Shown: in pieces, positions 50,750 to 63,214 of the stretch | How positions within the stretch are numbered: position 1 is the first letter of the stretch | Layout of the letters: every line of letters starts with the position of its first letter | NCBI GenBank assembly: GCA_964019695.1 | Contig: OZ026525.1 | Location: 72,408,260 to 72,472,259, forward strand | Source of the DNA: Loripinus fragilis | Taxonomy: Eukaryota > Mollusca > Bivalvia > Lucinida > Lucinidae | Direction: 5' to 3' | DNA length: 64,000 nucleotides | Program-made: the position numbers and the translations under genes | The notes under the pieces: model-generated | Database searches by the model: none | What the model saw: the letters and a program-made list of their open reading frames with translations, nothing else | Told to the model about the DNA's origin: nothing

Positions 50750-52000
50750 TATAGTCCGGGCCAATTAAGCTTACCTTGCACCCCCAGGGCATTTTTTCTT
50801 GAGTGCCATATTGTTCATTTATACCACCTTAATGCAAAATAAAGTTCTAAAAATGAACCTGTCTGGGCTATGTGAAAATGCATGGTTTCCATGGTAACCC
50901 ATAATGCTATTCAAGAATGGTGATGTTCCTACAAAATTACTCATATCTTAGCAACTACCTGTCCTAGACTTCTAAACATGGTCAAACTTAGACAGAGGCC
51001 TTTCATTCATTGTCGCTTATGCAAATTATCTAATTTATCTAATTTGCATAACTATACATGAAAATATTCAAATGTGATTCAAGAGTGTGGATGTACCTAC
51101 AAAATCAATAATATCTAAGTTGCTTCTTATCACAACCTACTAAAATTGGTACCAAATTAAAGCTCAGCCATTGGCCAATTTGTAGCATATGCAAATTATC
51201 TAATCAACATAATTTGCATTTTCATAAATATCAATAAATTGTTAAAAATAAGGAAACTCATTAAAAACATAAATAAGCAGATTGCATCCGCATATCATCA
51301 TTGATGCATGTTGCTATGTCATCAGTGGTACATTTGGACAATTTCATTCATTCAATGGTCCTATTCGTAAATTGTCTCAATTGATATCCAAAAATTTATA
51401 TGTGTAAACTTATAAAATGAAGGAAATAGAGGATCTTACATGAGTGCTCATGTTTTATTGAATTTATTAAACGAGTTGGGGAAAAGGGATAAAATGCGAG
51501 GCTTGCCGAGCATTTTATCTCTTTTTCGCAACGAGTTTAATAAATTCAATAATACAAGAGCACGAATGTTAGATTCTATTTATCATATGACAAATACTTT
51601 GAAGTCTCATTTCTGGCGTAAAAACGTTATAATTTTGTCATTATGATCGTAACGTTGTTATGGGCGTCATTACGTTTCGCGTCAATCTATAAACCACTAG
51701 TGGTTTATCGATTTTATTGCATAGCGTTATTTCACTCACAGACGCGACGTCATATGATAAAGTCATATAAAATTTATCAGCCTTGGAAGAGGGGAAGGGG
51801 AGGTGGTAATAAGACATTCCCTTGCACCTCTATGACATTTTTTATGTATGTCAACTTGTTTAGTGGGTCCCCTTAATGACAAAAATATTGTCATAAAAAT
51901 AAACCCATTTGGAATATATGAAATTACAATGGTTTCCATGGCTACCTATCATGCAATTCAGAAGAATGGGGGGGGGGGTGTTTGGGGATTCCAATGAACA
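50750..52000 (+). repeat. Second copy of the 186-bp-unit repeat block
   Basis: Headers with CTTACCTTGCACCCCCAGGG (50772) and CATTCCCTTGCACCTCTATG (51818), each followed by GGTTTCCATGG.(A)ACC-like text, match 22930-23100. Units with TTCCTACAAAATTACTCATA (50930) and GTACCTACAAAATCAATAAT (51105) match the 22.3-25.2 kb array. Between them lies an imperfect palindrome GAATTTATTAAACGAGTTG/CAACGAGTTTAATAAATTC (51458-51549). Confidence 0.72.
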
Positions 52001-52183
52001 ATTTTGCACCCATGAAAAATTGTCCCCGACTAGTACTATATATGTAAATTGTATGAAACATGACCCTATAGATTTGATATATAATTTTACGTTATCCAAG
52101 GCACTTCTAATTCACACCTATAATTTTAGACTCATATTGGCAGGTAACCTAAGTATCTACAGACAGGATTGCGATTCAGCATA

Positions 52184-53065
52184 TTCAGCACCCATACAGC
52201 ATGATGCAGACAAAAATCAAACTCTTTAACTTCCCAAAGTTGCAAGCCTCCAGGGCAACTTGTTGTCCTATAAGATAGGCACATCCCACTGCATCGTATG
52301 CACATTCTATCAGGTAGATCTTATTAGCCTTCAACATTTACATCTGACGTTTCTGCACATTTTTGCAGCCACAAGTGGTGATGAGCTCCATGCAAGCTGG
52401 ACACACAGCTGGCAATCTGTCAGTCTGAACCTGAATTGTGTCCGGAGCATATCTGTTATATAATTTGAGACAGGAATCCCAAATTTAGTGTGTGGATTAC
52501 ACCTTGGGGACGCAGAGTGTCACATACTGTTTCTGGGGTTACTGTGATTTTGACCTTGCCCTCTGACCCTAGTTCTAGGAAAATCGTGCCTAGAGCATAT
52601 ATCTTGTTTTGTTTTAAGGTAGGAATCCCAAATTTAGATTGTGGATACATGTTAGGGTGACAGAGTATCCTGTACTGGTTGGAGTACCTTTAAACTTGAC
52701 CTCTGGCACATCTCCTATATTATTGGCGGTAGGAATCCCAAATTAAGTGTGTGGATACAACTTGGGGTTGTAGAGTGTCACACACTGTTTATAGATCACT
52801 GTGTCTCATTTATGAAAATCTATTGTCTTTGGGGGTATTCTATCAATTTGTGACACAATTAATGATTTTGCCTAATAATGAACTCTCAAACAGTGCAATT
52901 CAAATGTATCTTTAAAGGTGCTACAACCGTTTTCTCACATAGAAGAAAAGATTGAATTGTACCAAATTAATATCTACATTTTCTCTTTCAACGCAGCACC
53001 CATACAGCATGATACAGGGTAAAACAAATTCTTTAACTTCCCAAAGTTGCAAGCCTCTACCTTAT
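52184..53065. repeat. Degenerate tandem units bracketed by a direct repeat
   Basis: AGGAATCCCAAATTTAG.(T)GTGTGGAT recurs at about 52474, 52622 and 52730, each followed by an AGAGTGTCACA.ACTG phrase. The group is bracketed by CAGCACCCATACAGCATGAT (52184 and 52996), both followed by CTTTAACTTCCCAAAGTTGC, a roughly 60-bp direct repeat about 810 bp apart. Confidence 0.7.
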
Positions 53066-53644
53066 GACTGTACCAGTGTTGGAGCTTCCAGGTACTTCTT
53101 CCAACATGTATTTTGTACATGTGAATTTAATGAACAGCGTTGAAAACACCAAAATACAAAAATGTATAAGGGACCGTCTCGATCTATCGTAAGAATTCCC
53201 CAGAACTTCTTTATTTATTATACCTCAGATTGGAACTTTCCGGTCATCTGAACAAAACTGTTAAAAACACCAATGCCAAGTTAGTATAAGCGAACAAACA
53301 TGTATGTGTTTTCTTACGTACATTTGTAACTATCTTTTTCTATTTCATAATCTGTTTTATTATAAAAACTGCGATTGAGTCTTCCATTTGATGGAAGTTT
53401 TGCTTTATCAAGCTTGAGAAATCGGGTTAACACTTGGTCAAGCTTTGTTTGTATGTATGTAAATATTATCAGGGAAATATACATATCCATTTTTTTTCGA
53501 CACATTTGTCAAAAACGAATTTTGCAATCGCGTCATCAGTTCCATGGACTGGCTTTATTCCAATAGCGTAACTTTCTGCATTGAACAGCTGCACCAGGTT
53601 TTCCAATCTGTTTGCCTGGTGTAAAGCTTGACCAAACGCAACAA

Positions 53645-53800
53645 AAGTAAGTGAGTATGATCAGGAAATAACACAATCACACATTGCAGGCCAAACCAAG
53701 GCACTGCGAGGAAGACAGAGATAACATAACACTAACAGTCACAATACACCATTAAGGCAATTAAAGTAAGCCAACCAGCTCTCTCTTTACCTATATGCCG
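53645..53800 (-). mobile_element. Penelope-like 3'-tail fragment
   Basis: GAGTATGATCAGGAAATAAC, GCACTGCGAGGAAGAC and CCAACCAGCTCTCTCTTTAC match 33190-33325. About 150 bp of the extreme tail. Confidence 0.65.
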
Positions 53801-54324
53801 TTTTGTGGTTTGACACACCATGTATTACGTCTTTATAGCCATTATGGCATCACAGTTCCAACAGGTTCTCCATCAAACCCGCCAAAATATCCATATTCTC
53901 AAAGAGGAGACTAAGAAACAAGAACTCTCTCTCAGTAATGATCTTTTCAACTTGCTATTGGTTTTTGCCTTACAACGGATCAGCGTGACCAGGTCTCTTC
54001 ATCAGATCAGCCATAAGGTTGATATTTTGTGACAGCATAAAGCAGTTCTAGTAATAGGCTTAAAATTAGTGTTCTGTCATCATGTCATCTTCAGAGGAAC
54101 TTTCTGAAGAATAAACTTTTTGGGGCCTTTGTCAAAATTTTGGAATGGCATGGTCAAGTTAATCAACTAGATACATGATTAGTGAGGCCTTTATGTCTAA
54201 AGAGCACACACAATTAGCAATCAAGATGTATCGTTACACCATAAATGAATGATTGACATCTTGATAAATATATCTGTGGGGTTTCATAATTTCAAATTGG
54301 GGTCTTCTTCTGTAATTTGCTGAT

Positions 54325-54520
54325 GCAGTGGCTCAGTGGTAGAGTGCTTGACTCGAGACCGAGGGACCGCGAGTTCGAGGCTTACTGACGTCACTGCGTA
54401 GTGTCATTGAGCAAGACACATTAATCCTAGCTTAGCACTGGTTCAACCCAGGAAGACCTGTTCCTTTATAACTGAAAAATTGTTGATGGGATGTAAAGAA
54501 TCAAATCAAACAAACAAAAA
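54325..54520 (+). mobile_element. tRNA-derived SINE, plus-strand copy
   Basis: Head CAGTGGCTCAGTGGTAGAGT (A-box) and GCGAGTTCGAGGC (B-box), body CCTAGCTTAGCACTGGTTCA, end GGGATGTAAAGAATCAAATC and (CAAA)n. Same family as 3852-4065 in the opposite orientation. Pol III promoter boxes are recognisable but mutated from consensus. Confidence 0.78.
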
Positions 54521-55136
54521 AGCATATCCAGAATTGTGAAATGCTACCCCCCCCCCCCCATTTATTGTGTTTTTGGCAAAATAAAACAGCATTCAAATAT
54601 ATTGCAGACCCTATTACCAATCAAATAATACAATATACAAGCATTGCTTGTGAGTGGTTTATAACTAGGGCATGATTGAAAATGTCGTCGAAAAAAAGAC
54701 TGTAAATATGAAAAATCTACTCCAAAATTACTGATTTTCGGCGGAAAGTATATTTTTCTATCCCATAATAGCTATAATATTCCACAAACTATTCTTTTCA
54801 ACATTTCTATATCTGACTTTAGTTTTCAGCATATTGAACATAATTAAAATGATTTAGATACCATCTATAGCAATGTAAAAAAGACCCAATGACGATTCTA
54901 ATAAGAAAATGCACCTATTTGACCTTTGACTTTGCTGCGACCTTAATTCGAAATTTCAGACGTGGCATCTACCCTGGGGCACTTCGTCATACCCAAAAGA
55001 GTATTTCTAGCATGGATGTCGAGCATTAACAAAAAATGCCATCAAAACCATTTTCTAGGGGTCTTAGAAATTACAGGCTGCAGACTATTAGTTTGCAAAG
55101 GATGAAACTGACATGTATTTGAATATTATCCAATTA

Positions 55137-55351
55137 CTGTAAATTCGCAAATTTTCGCGAGGACTTTATTTTCGCGAAACTTCGCATATGCGAAGTTTCG
55201 GGAAAATAAATCCCTCGCGAAATGGCAAAACTACTCTGTCGTTTATGGATACAGGTAAACCTTGCCTTAATGGCGATTTTTCACATCACTAATATGTCTT
55301 TTAATGCTATTCGCGAAAATAAAATTCTCGCAAAAATTTCCGAATCTACAG
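55137..55351. mobile_element. TA-flanked MITE with TTCGCGA core
   Basis: CTGTAAATTCGCAAATTTTC left and its approximate complement (AAATTTCCGAATCTACAG) right; TA at 55135-55136 and 55352-55353. Internal ATTTTCGCGAA pieces and a strong palindrome AACTTCGCATATGCGAAGTT (55178-55197). Confidence 0.82.
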
Positions 55352-55779
55352 TACATGTGAGCTTTCTGAAAATCTATATGTTGCTTTTCTTTTTTTTGTT
55401 TGATAGAATTGTCTGATTTTAAGTTGTCTGCTAATTCCTTCCCGCCCACCAACCAATTTTTTTTTTAAAAAAATGACGTTTTCGGGCCTAATCTGGATCC
55501 AAACAATCTGCAAGGTTTATGAGCAGACGACAAAAGTGGACCTATCCATTTCAGTATTTTTCATTTTTATTCAAATTTTAATAGAATATTCTGAAAGCTA
55601 ACAGTGGAGACCTTGATCAGACGCCGCGTTCTGTGGCGCCACTGTTTGCATGTGTCCGATAAAAAGGACGCGCTAGTTTTACGATGAGCAGCATCTAAAT
55701 ACACTGGACGGCGATCGATACAAAGCTGTAGTATATGCAATCGATGTAGCATGACGCCCATTTATACTCTGTGTACACA

Positions 55780-56127
55780 TTCATTCAGCTAGTATTTCAT
55801 TAACCAGATAATATAACATTAACCTGATCCATCTTACATATACAGGTGTGTGGAAATATAGTCTGTGAATGACCATTGTGTAAATATACGTCTTAAGATC
55901 AATCTAGGAGAGATATTATATCTAAATTTGACGTTAATTTTAGATAATTAAAGAAATAGAAGCCAGCGACGTGCAATCAATGGAACAGTGGATTAGATTT
56001 TCATTCTAATTGAACATATACTAAATATTAAATATACTAAATATTAACAACACCGTTTGTGGACACTGTCACTCTTGATGGTGGTGCAAAATAGGAAATA
56101 TGATTGAATCAAACATATTATTGGAGG
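55780..56127 (+). promoter_or_regulatory. Duplicated upstream region of fucosyltransferase gene 2
   Basis: Alignable with 30790-31215 (shared GACCA.TGTGTAAATATACGT and CAGCGACGTGCAAT). An ATG at 56100 opens a 58-codon frame overlapping the predicted start out of frame, as in gene 1. No firm promoter motif. Confidence 0.5.
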
Positions 56128-57299
56128 ATGGTTCAATTGCGTGTGTTTATTGTAAGGACGTTGAACAAGAAAGGGGTTCGTTGGTTTATCGTTTTAGCTA
56201 TGACTTTAATCATATACATACTATGCAGAAGAAGACCATACTATCCTCCCAAACCAACAGATTACCAGGTGGATAACAGATTTATCACATTTTATGATTC
56301 GTACTACGAGAGTGATACAAACAGTAAGAAGATTTTATTATGGACAACATGGTTTCGAGGCTGGTGGTGGCTATCAGATGCACAGCGAGTTCTTCCGAGC
56401 TGCTCACACAGGTGTACAGTAACAAAAAACCGAGCAGAGCTCAACAACAGCCACGCTATTATTTTTCATGCAGACGACTTATGGGAGTATAGACAGTCGT
56501 TGCTTGCAACTCTGTATAATCCGATTGTACCACTGCCTTCTCATAGGCAACCTAACCAAGTATGGGTGTTCTGGAGTGTAGAACCAACCTGTCATATGTA
56601 TGGCTACGCTCCTGGGGATATATTTAATTGGACTGCTAATTATCGCGGAGATTCAACCATATTTACTCCTTATGATATGTATACAAAGAACCCGCTTACC
56701 AACACAAGTGCATCAGGTGCCAAACAGGAAATTCTAGTAGCCAACCATTTCCGTGAAAAGACAAAAATGGCAGTGAGTCGTACAAGTAATTGTAGGGTTC
56801 AGTCAAGACGATATCGCATTGTAAAAGAACTATCAAAATATATAGACATTGATGAATTTGGTGAATGTTCTGATCACGTGGTTTGTCCGAAAAAGAATGG
56901 GCAGTATAATTGTGATAAATACATCGACAATTATAAGTTTTACCTAGCATTTGAAAACAGTTATTGCCGGGATTATATTTCTGAAAAATTCTGGAGGTCT
57001 TTTGAAAGGAACCAAATCCCAGTGGTAGCAACATCTGACAGTACGCTCCGACTTCTGCCAGCTAATTCATATCTCAATGTCTTCGACTTTCCTTCAATAG
57101 AGGCACTGGCCAACAGAATGATAGAAATTGCAAATAATGAGAGTCTGTTCAACAGTTATTTCCAATGGAGGAAACATTACGAAAGAAATAACGAGCGTGA
57201 CTTTTGTAAACTCTGTCGAGCTCTTTATCAAAGAAGACGTCGTCAGAGTTATGACATGGAAGGCTGGATTTCAGGGGATACTTGCTACAAACCCACCGT

Positions 57300-57340
<41 letters not shown>

Positions 57341-58085
57341 AAAACAATGCCATTGGATTTAGTGTATCATACTCAGTGTGGTTGAACATATACTCATGTC
57401 TATATTTCTATCCATCTCTTTTTACTTGTGTGATCATTTTACTAGGAAGTACTAAATTTTGAAATTTAGCTTACAATCCTTAAGCTGAGTTTTTTAAACT
57501 ATTTACAAGAAGTTGACTGAAGCACACTAAAACGCAAACTTGTGATCCAATGACTAAACTCCTTGATCTGTGGTCTGGGCAATGAAGACTTATAGACTAT
57601 ACCAATGCGGAATATAGTTCGGGAAAATCCAAATACATCAGGACAACACTTTATGTATGTCGACACTTTGTGATGACCCTGTGAGAAGGGACCAAGTACT
57701 TGTTTTTTTACCTATACATCCTGAAGAGGTGAAGCAAAGAGGACTGGCCCCGAGGTTATAAAACATTTCTCTTACTCAACTCAGCTGAACACGAAATTAA
57801 TCCTGCTCATAAATGTTAAAATGCCAACAATCGTTGGCATTTTAACATTTATTAGCATGATAAATACAACACCTGAGAGAGACTTAAGGCAAGAAATCTC
57901 TTTATTTGTCGGTATTTTAGTTTTTATGAGCAGTTGAAAGTTCGTTCTCATTTGAGTGAGCACGAAAAAAGTTGTATAACAGGGCATTTTCTGCCCCTCT
58001 CTGGGGGCCTAATTTCGGTCCCATTCCCAATCGAATAGGCACCATTTTCCAAATACCATGTCTGTTATCCCCAATTAAGAAAAGT

Positions 58086-58182
<97 letters not shown>

Positions 58183-59865
58183 GATCTTGTCTGTATCATA
58201 GGGTTTGCTTAAAGTCTATTGAAATGCAATCCAAGCTGTTTCCGACAGCTGCACTTTACTGAATATACAAGTATTTTGTCTTTCTTTGGATATGTTGATA
58301 CTACTCAGAAAAACAATTGAAGGATATTAAAATTCTTTTGACTTTATCACATTTGGGAATATAATTTTCAAACAAATTATTTTTGTCATTGATAGAATTA
58401 TTACTATGCCATTCACCAAAATGCAAATTGAAATTCATGGGTCTTTGGTTACGATACAGTACTACACCAAATGTACCGACGCTCTCTACACAAGCAAAAA
58501 ATTTAGCGCTCTAAATTTTTGTTGAAACTTTTACCAGTACAGGTGATTGCTTATGTTCTAATTCCGACCACAGAAAAAAGTAAACACCAATTTATGAGTC
58601 ATTGCTCCTAATAATGGGACAACCTATTCAACAAAAATACTCCGGCAAAGTTGACCACAAATATGCAGCAAAACACTGACAACAGCTTCAAAATTAGGTG
58701 CCATTTTTTCGGAGCGAGAACCGGCGATGATTTTGGAGCCAATCATTATGGAATACAAACAATAAAAATGGGGTTCAATCATTTTTGAACCTATGTGACT
58801 TTTCAATATAGAGGGTTGTAACATTTGGATGTATACTGTACTTAAACCATTGAAGCGTGACAAAAATAAAACATCAATTTTGATTGCAGAAGTCTGGAAC
58901 TATGAAATGCATACATAATTAGTAAAGTTTTTATTGTATTGAATGATAGAGATGGGGCTTCAACTGTTTTTCTGAATATATATCTACAATCACACCATGT
59001 TCGCGGTTGTGGATCATTGAACATAAACCATGTTGTTGGTTTTTTTCTTGCCAATGATTTTTCTTTGGATACGTAAATATGTGTGATCGCTCACTCAAGG
59101 AAATGAACAAAATATGAAACCTGTGTAAAATTGCACGGGCTTCATAATTTGTATATTTCCTGCGATTGATACAGAAAAATAAGTCTAACACATGCATTGT
59201 AAAGCGATAAATGTTCAAACATGTTTCAAGCTCATTCTTGAAAATAATGGAAGAGTGCAACTGGGTTTCCTAGAATGTAAAGCAACCTAGGTAACAGTAA
59301 TTAGACAATTTTGAGCACTGCTTTTTATTGCAGAAGGCGGGAAACGTGGCCGTGGTATATATCTTTCAGACTTTTTGTTTTATTAAATTGACAGCATAAA
59401 CTTGAAGAATATATGTATCGATGTTGGCATACAACAACCACTAACCCTTAAAGCGCCAAGAAAAAAATGCATTTGAAAATGTCGTCTGCTGAAGTCGTCT
59501 GCTGCAAATAATTGCCTAACATTACTGACGAATTAAGTATAGGAGCAAACAGCGTGGACCCAGAACAGACTGCTCCTATAGGAGCAGTCTGATCTGGGTC
59601 CACATTTTTTGCCATAGAGGCTTCTTTAACATCTCAGCAAACGAGAAAAGCAAACGACTTTTGTTGTGATTGGCGCATTAAGGGTTAATTAGTTTACACC
59701 TTCTCTTTCGTTCTCTGAAAGAAGCAATATCTTAAAACTTGATTCATGTTTGGTGACTTTCACCACAGTTTTCTTGTAATAATGGGTAGTTTGATATATT
59801 TTCAGTTCTTAGGGCTTGTTTTCCAATACGTTGAGCGGCTGTTGTTTGATCATGGCATCTGGTGA
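56128..59865 (+). CDS. GT10 alpha-1,3-fucosyltransferase, gene 2 (two exons)
   Basis: Predicted join of 56128-57297 (390 codons) and 59806-59865 (19 codons plus TGA), 409 residues. Same type II Golgi layout as gene 1: membrane segment WFIVLAMTLIIYILC at about residues 19-33, VFWSVEPTCHMYGY, FNWTANYRGDS, and FYLAFENSYCRDYISEKFW. It differs from gene 1 at about 35 of 390 exon 1 positions by my count, plus a 2-residue deletion before CDKYID; one change is V to F within the signature. The ATG at 56128 has A at -3 and G at +4. The donor GTAAGT is at 57298 and the intron is 2508 bp. Reading past the donor gives only GT-repeat residues. Confidence 0.88.
57755..57980. mobile_element. Inverted-repeat element with GCTCAACTCAGC ends, copy 2
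   Basis: GTTATAAAACATTTC outer end, TACTCAACTCAGCTGAACAC, central palindrome AATGCCAACAATCGTTGGCA, right end GAAAAAAGTTGTATAAC. Homologous to 47223-47449. In intron 2. Confidence 0.78.
58086..58178. repeat. (CA)n microsatellite
   Basis: About 46 uninterrupted CA units, directly after the short dispersed repeat shared with 5797-5910. Open frames over it are artefacts. Confidence 0.97.
58300..58960 (+). repeat. About 650-bp duplicated non-coding segment, copy 2
   Basis: Matches 45920-46590 from CTCAGAAAAACAATTGAAGG to GAATGATAGAGATGG with scattered differences. It lies in intron 2 of the fucosyltransferase gene and not in intron 1, so it is probably a dispersed repeat rather than conserved intron sequence. 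Confidence 0.8.
59444..59685. mobile_element. TA-flanked MITE with ACCCTTAAAGCGCC ends and GATCAGAC hairpin
   Basis: ACCCTTAAAGCGCCA left and TGGCGCATTAAGGGT right, TA outside both. Inside are CGTCTGCTG repeats and an imperfect hairpin GTGGACCCAGAACAGACTGC/complement (59552-59603). It ends about 120 bp before the gene 2 mini-exon. Fragments of the family occur near 21170, 38910 and 43935. Confidence 0.7.
59806..59865 (+). CDS. Terminal mini-exon of fucosyltransferase gene 2
   Basis: After GATATATTTTCAG the frame reads FLGLVFQYVERLLFDHGIW, then TGA at 59863-59865. Same phase and length as 37250-37309. Downstream sequence (CATCTGGTGATC, TCGACCTCAAAATACTTCGAAG, GACGAAGCTTCATGGAGATA) also aligns with 37300-37480, so the duplication spans the 3' UTR. 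Confidence 0.82.
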   Translation, partial: FLGLVFQYVERLLFDHGIW

Positions 59866-60386
59866 TCTTCCGAAATCAAATCCAAAGAAAATAAGTGTGA
59901 ACGATGACTATCTGCCCTGTATCTGCACTCACTGCTGGACGCCGTTCGACCTCAAAATACTTCGAAGGATTCTCAATGCTCAGTGAAGGAGGCCCCACGA
60001 CGAAGCTTCATGGAGATACACGGCCAATTTCCTGAAAAAAGCCAGCGAAGAAATTAATCATACCGTTATGTGTATGATATGGAGTTGAACCTTTCGTATT
60101 ATCCACTTTGTCCGTAACTTAATATGCATTGTATATGTACATGGTGTCATCTAGTGTTTTCCTCGATAACACTATTTTCAAGATGCAATTTATGCTTGAT
60201 CTCTTGATGTATTCCGTAGACATAATACTGCATATATGATCATTTATAGTTTTTCTTTCGGGTCGTGCAATATAAACACTCTTGCAACGAACTACGTACT
60301 TGCTATTTTTAGTTAAGAAAGACTATCTAAAGAGACAAAGATTAAGAAACGACTCTTTTGTCTGCAATTGTACTTTCATTATACAT

Positions 60387-60727
60387 TATGCGCGGTTCCA
60401 GAGAGGAGGGTGTGGGAGCAGGGGGTCGGGACCCCCCCCCCCTGAAAAATCACAGAGCTATAGGGTTTATTAGCAATACTGGTCTGGATCCCCTGAAAAA
60501 TAACACAGCTACTAAGCCAGCATTCAATGTTAAGTCATCATCGACCCGCCAGCGAAACGCCATTTAAATGGCGTTTCGCTGGCGGGCCGATGATGGCCCG
60601 ATTTGAGTGGTATTTAGATCCTCTCTCCCCTCATACCCCCCCCCCCCCAAAAAAAAAAAAAAAAAAAAAAAAAATACGGTTGTCAGAGTTGGACATTCTC
60701 TGACAAAACTCTCTGGATCCGCGTATG
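60387..60727 (+). mobile_element. Family G element with intact 42-bp palindrome
   Basis: ATGCGCGGTTCCAGAGAGG left and CTCTGGATCCGCGTATGTG right. Positions 60545-60586 form a perfect 42-bp palindrome (CCCGCCAGCGAAACGCCATTT and its complement). Also contains a C run and an A run of more than 20 (60650-60674). Confidence 0.8.
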
Positions 60728-61689
60728 TGCATGCTTGTCATAGTGTAATGAATAATGTTCTCATTGTCTTATTAGTGTTAGACTGTTTAAGGCTTATAGA
60801 TTGCAATAATTCCTGAAAGAAAGTGAAGGAATCTGCAATCAGTAGTGATGATGGTTTCAGAAATGTCCTGTCTTTGTCTTTGACAGTCGCTGTCATACTT
60901 TAGATTATATCTGAGGCAGTGGGAGGTGTAAATTTTGACATCAAAATAATCTGTATTGTCACAATGATTGTTATGATACATGGGTATAAAATCTACATTG
61001 AAAACTGAAATGACAAACATCTAGTAAAGTGAACTTGAGCTGGAAATAACCGTCTATGATTCGGAAATAAGTGACTTTATATTGTTTTGTGTAGAATACA
61101 CGCTAATATGAATTATTGATTGAACTTTAATATGAATTAAACTCATTTAAAATAACACTCACAAATACAGAGAAAATGTATATAAATATTAACAGAGTAA
61201 AGTTACTTTTGGTATTGAGTATAGATCGAATTTTACAATTCTTATAAATTCAAAATGTCTAGTTTGTTGAGTTTATTCATGTTACTTGCTCTGGCATAAA
61301 TCTTGGGAATTTTATGTGAGTAGCATGTAATAGGCTCTTTGTTGGTTCAGAAGCAAGAGGTGCGCATTATACCAAACATTGTATATATATAAGGTATGAA
61401 ATTAAATCCTAATATATATGAAACGATCCTAATTTTTGAATGAAAGTATATATGAATGTGGCTGGTATTTAAAATTTCAGACGCACGTCCGTACCAAAAT
61501 TCAAGATCAGCCCACCCAAAGGGTGACCAATATAACCACCAACAGCTATCAAGCCTGGGCTCATGGGTTCTTCTGTATTATAATTAGGATGAATAATACT
61601 GTTACAAATATATGTATTTTAATGATGAAACTCCAAATTTGACATTTTCAATAAATATTTATCTACATTGTGCAATACAATGTCATGAA
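60728..61689. other. No gene recognised
   Basis: AT-rich, with short frames only. No clear inverted repeats or tandem units. Confidence 0.5.
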
Positions 61690-61920
61690 ATAACACGTGA
61701 TTTCTAACAATGTGGCATTTTGACAAGTGCAGACTCAGACGAGCATGTGCAGCCCCCTTTTAAGCTTTGAAACTCCAAATGATGTTCAGTCAGTAGCTTA
61801 ACAATCATAGAATATTCAAGCGACTGGCAAAGGCTCCGATCAGACTGCGCGTATGCTCTGAGCATTTGCTTGTCGCACATACAACATTGTCGGAAATCTC
61901 ATGTTGCGGCTCAGATTGTT
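61690..61920 (-). mobile_element. Family A inverted-repeat element, minus copy
   Basis: Reverse complement of the 625/2775/16265 elements: CACGTGATTTCTAACAATGT at one end and ACATTGTCGGAAATCTCATG at the other, with AGCCCCCTTTTAAGCTTTGA inside. It is missing a few internal bases. Confidence 0.72.
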
Positions 61921-63214
61921 TAATCATGGCTTCTTAATTGAACTGCGTCTGTAAAATAGGACAAAGGTGTCTGTTATGGTAACAATGTAAATGATATACA
62001 CTATTTCCATTATCAACACCAGCGTGAAAGGCATTCAGGCATGTAAATGGTATTGAGACATATGAATGGGATTCAGCCAATTTGTCCATGTAAATTATAC
62101 AAACTAAACACTATTGGCAGTTATATATACAGTCAGACATAAGTTAGACATCACCTCAATAGTTTAAAGTGTTTGTGTCATATTGTTACAATATCAGAGA
62201 CAAGATATGTCTGAAAATTTCAGATTCATATCTCTAACAGAATAAACGTTATAGATGTGTAAAGAATGGCATGTTATATAGTGATAATGCAAAAATTACA
62301 AACACGCGATTAACTATCTCTTTGATCCTCTATAACTGACATGTAACCTAGTGTTCGACAGCATCAGTTTGGCAATATTTTGAAAAATAGGTCTAGATTA
62401 TTTCTGCGTTTATTTGAATTCAAAGTAAGCACTTTGGGTTAAGGTGTGACACATTTTAAGGGTATACCCCCAAAATACGGGTTGATGTATACAGGACATA
62501 AAAATTTAGCAAAATGACCAAATGACATTCTGATGTGTTCAGCAGACCGAGAAAAGACTATGGTAACAAAATGTTACAAACTGGTTGTTCTTCTGAAGAA
62601 ATTTGTACATGAAAAACGTCTCTGAAATAATGTTTGGGTGATGCTTAACTTCTGTCTGACTGTATATATGTAGTTAACTTGAAAACTATACTCTGACCAA
62701 AAAATGTAATAATCACAAAGTTAATCTCATTTTCCAGACGCATCAACCTTTTGATGTCCAGAATGAAATACATGATAAATAATATAATGTAATAACCACT
62801 ATGATGATTGTATCCTTCTGCTGTAATGATAAAATAATGTAAATGGGGGGATTTAAAAAGTGATTAGGATAAAAATCACAGCATATATACAAATCTAAAA
62901 TAAAACTGACACTGGCCGATATCAACTGTCTATAGAGCTTTAAGCTGAGGACAACTTGCTCAAATAAAACTCAATCATTAGATTGCATCCAGTTATGTTT
63001 CCTTTAAATCTAACTGTGCGTAAGTTTCTGTTTTCTTCACTCGAAGAAGAACAGAGCATGATTGGATATCTAAGCTGTTAGATATTACAGTACGAGGCAG
63101 AACACCTTGATCTGCTGGATTTCACCACATCAGAATCCTATACCTGCAGACCTTCTCAGGTAAAGAGCAAACTTAGGCTGCCTCCGAGTCTGGATCTGAT
63201 AACAAATCCAAAAG
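61921..63214. other. No gene recognised
   Basis: Unique AT-rich sequence. ACTTCTGTCTGACTGTATAT near 62648 is the approximate complement of ATATACAGTCAGACATAAGT near 62132, suggesting an inverted pair about 500 bp apart (possible element, about 62125-62670). Confidence 0.45.

Noticed and set aside
57917..58262. Frames of Cys-Val or His-Thr repeats on both strands
   Set aside because: Translation of the (CA)n microsatellite.
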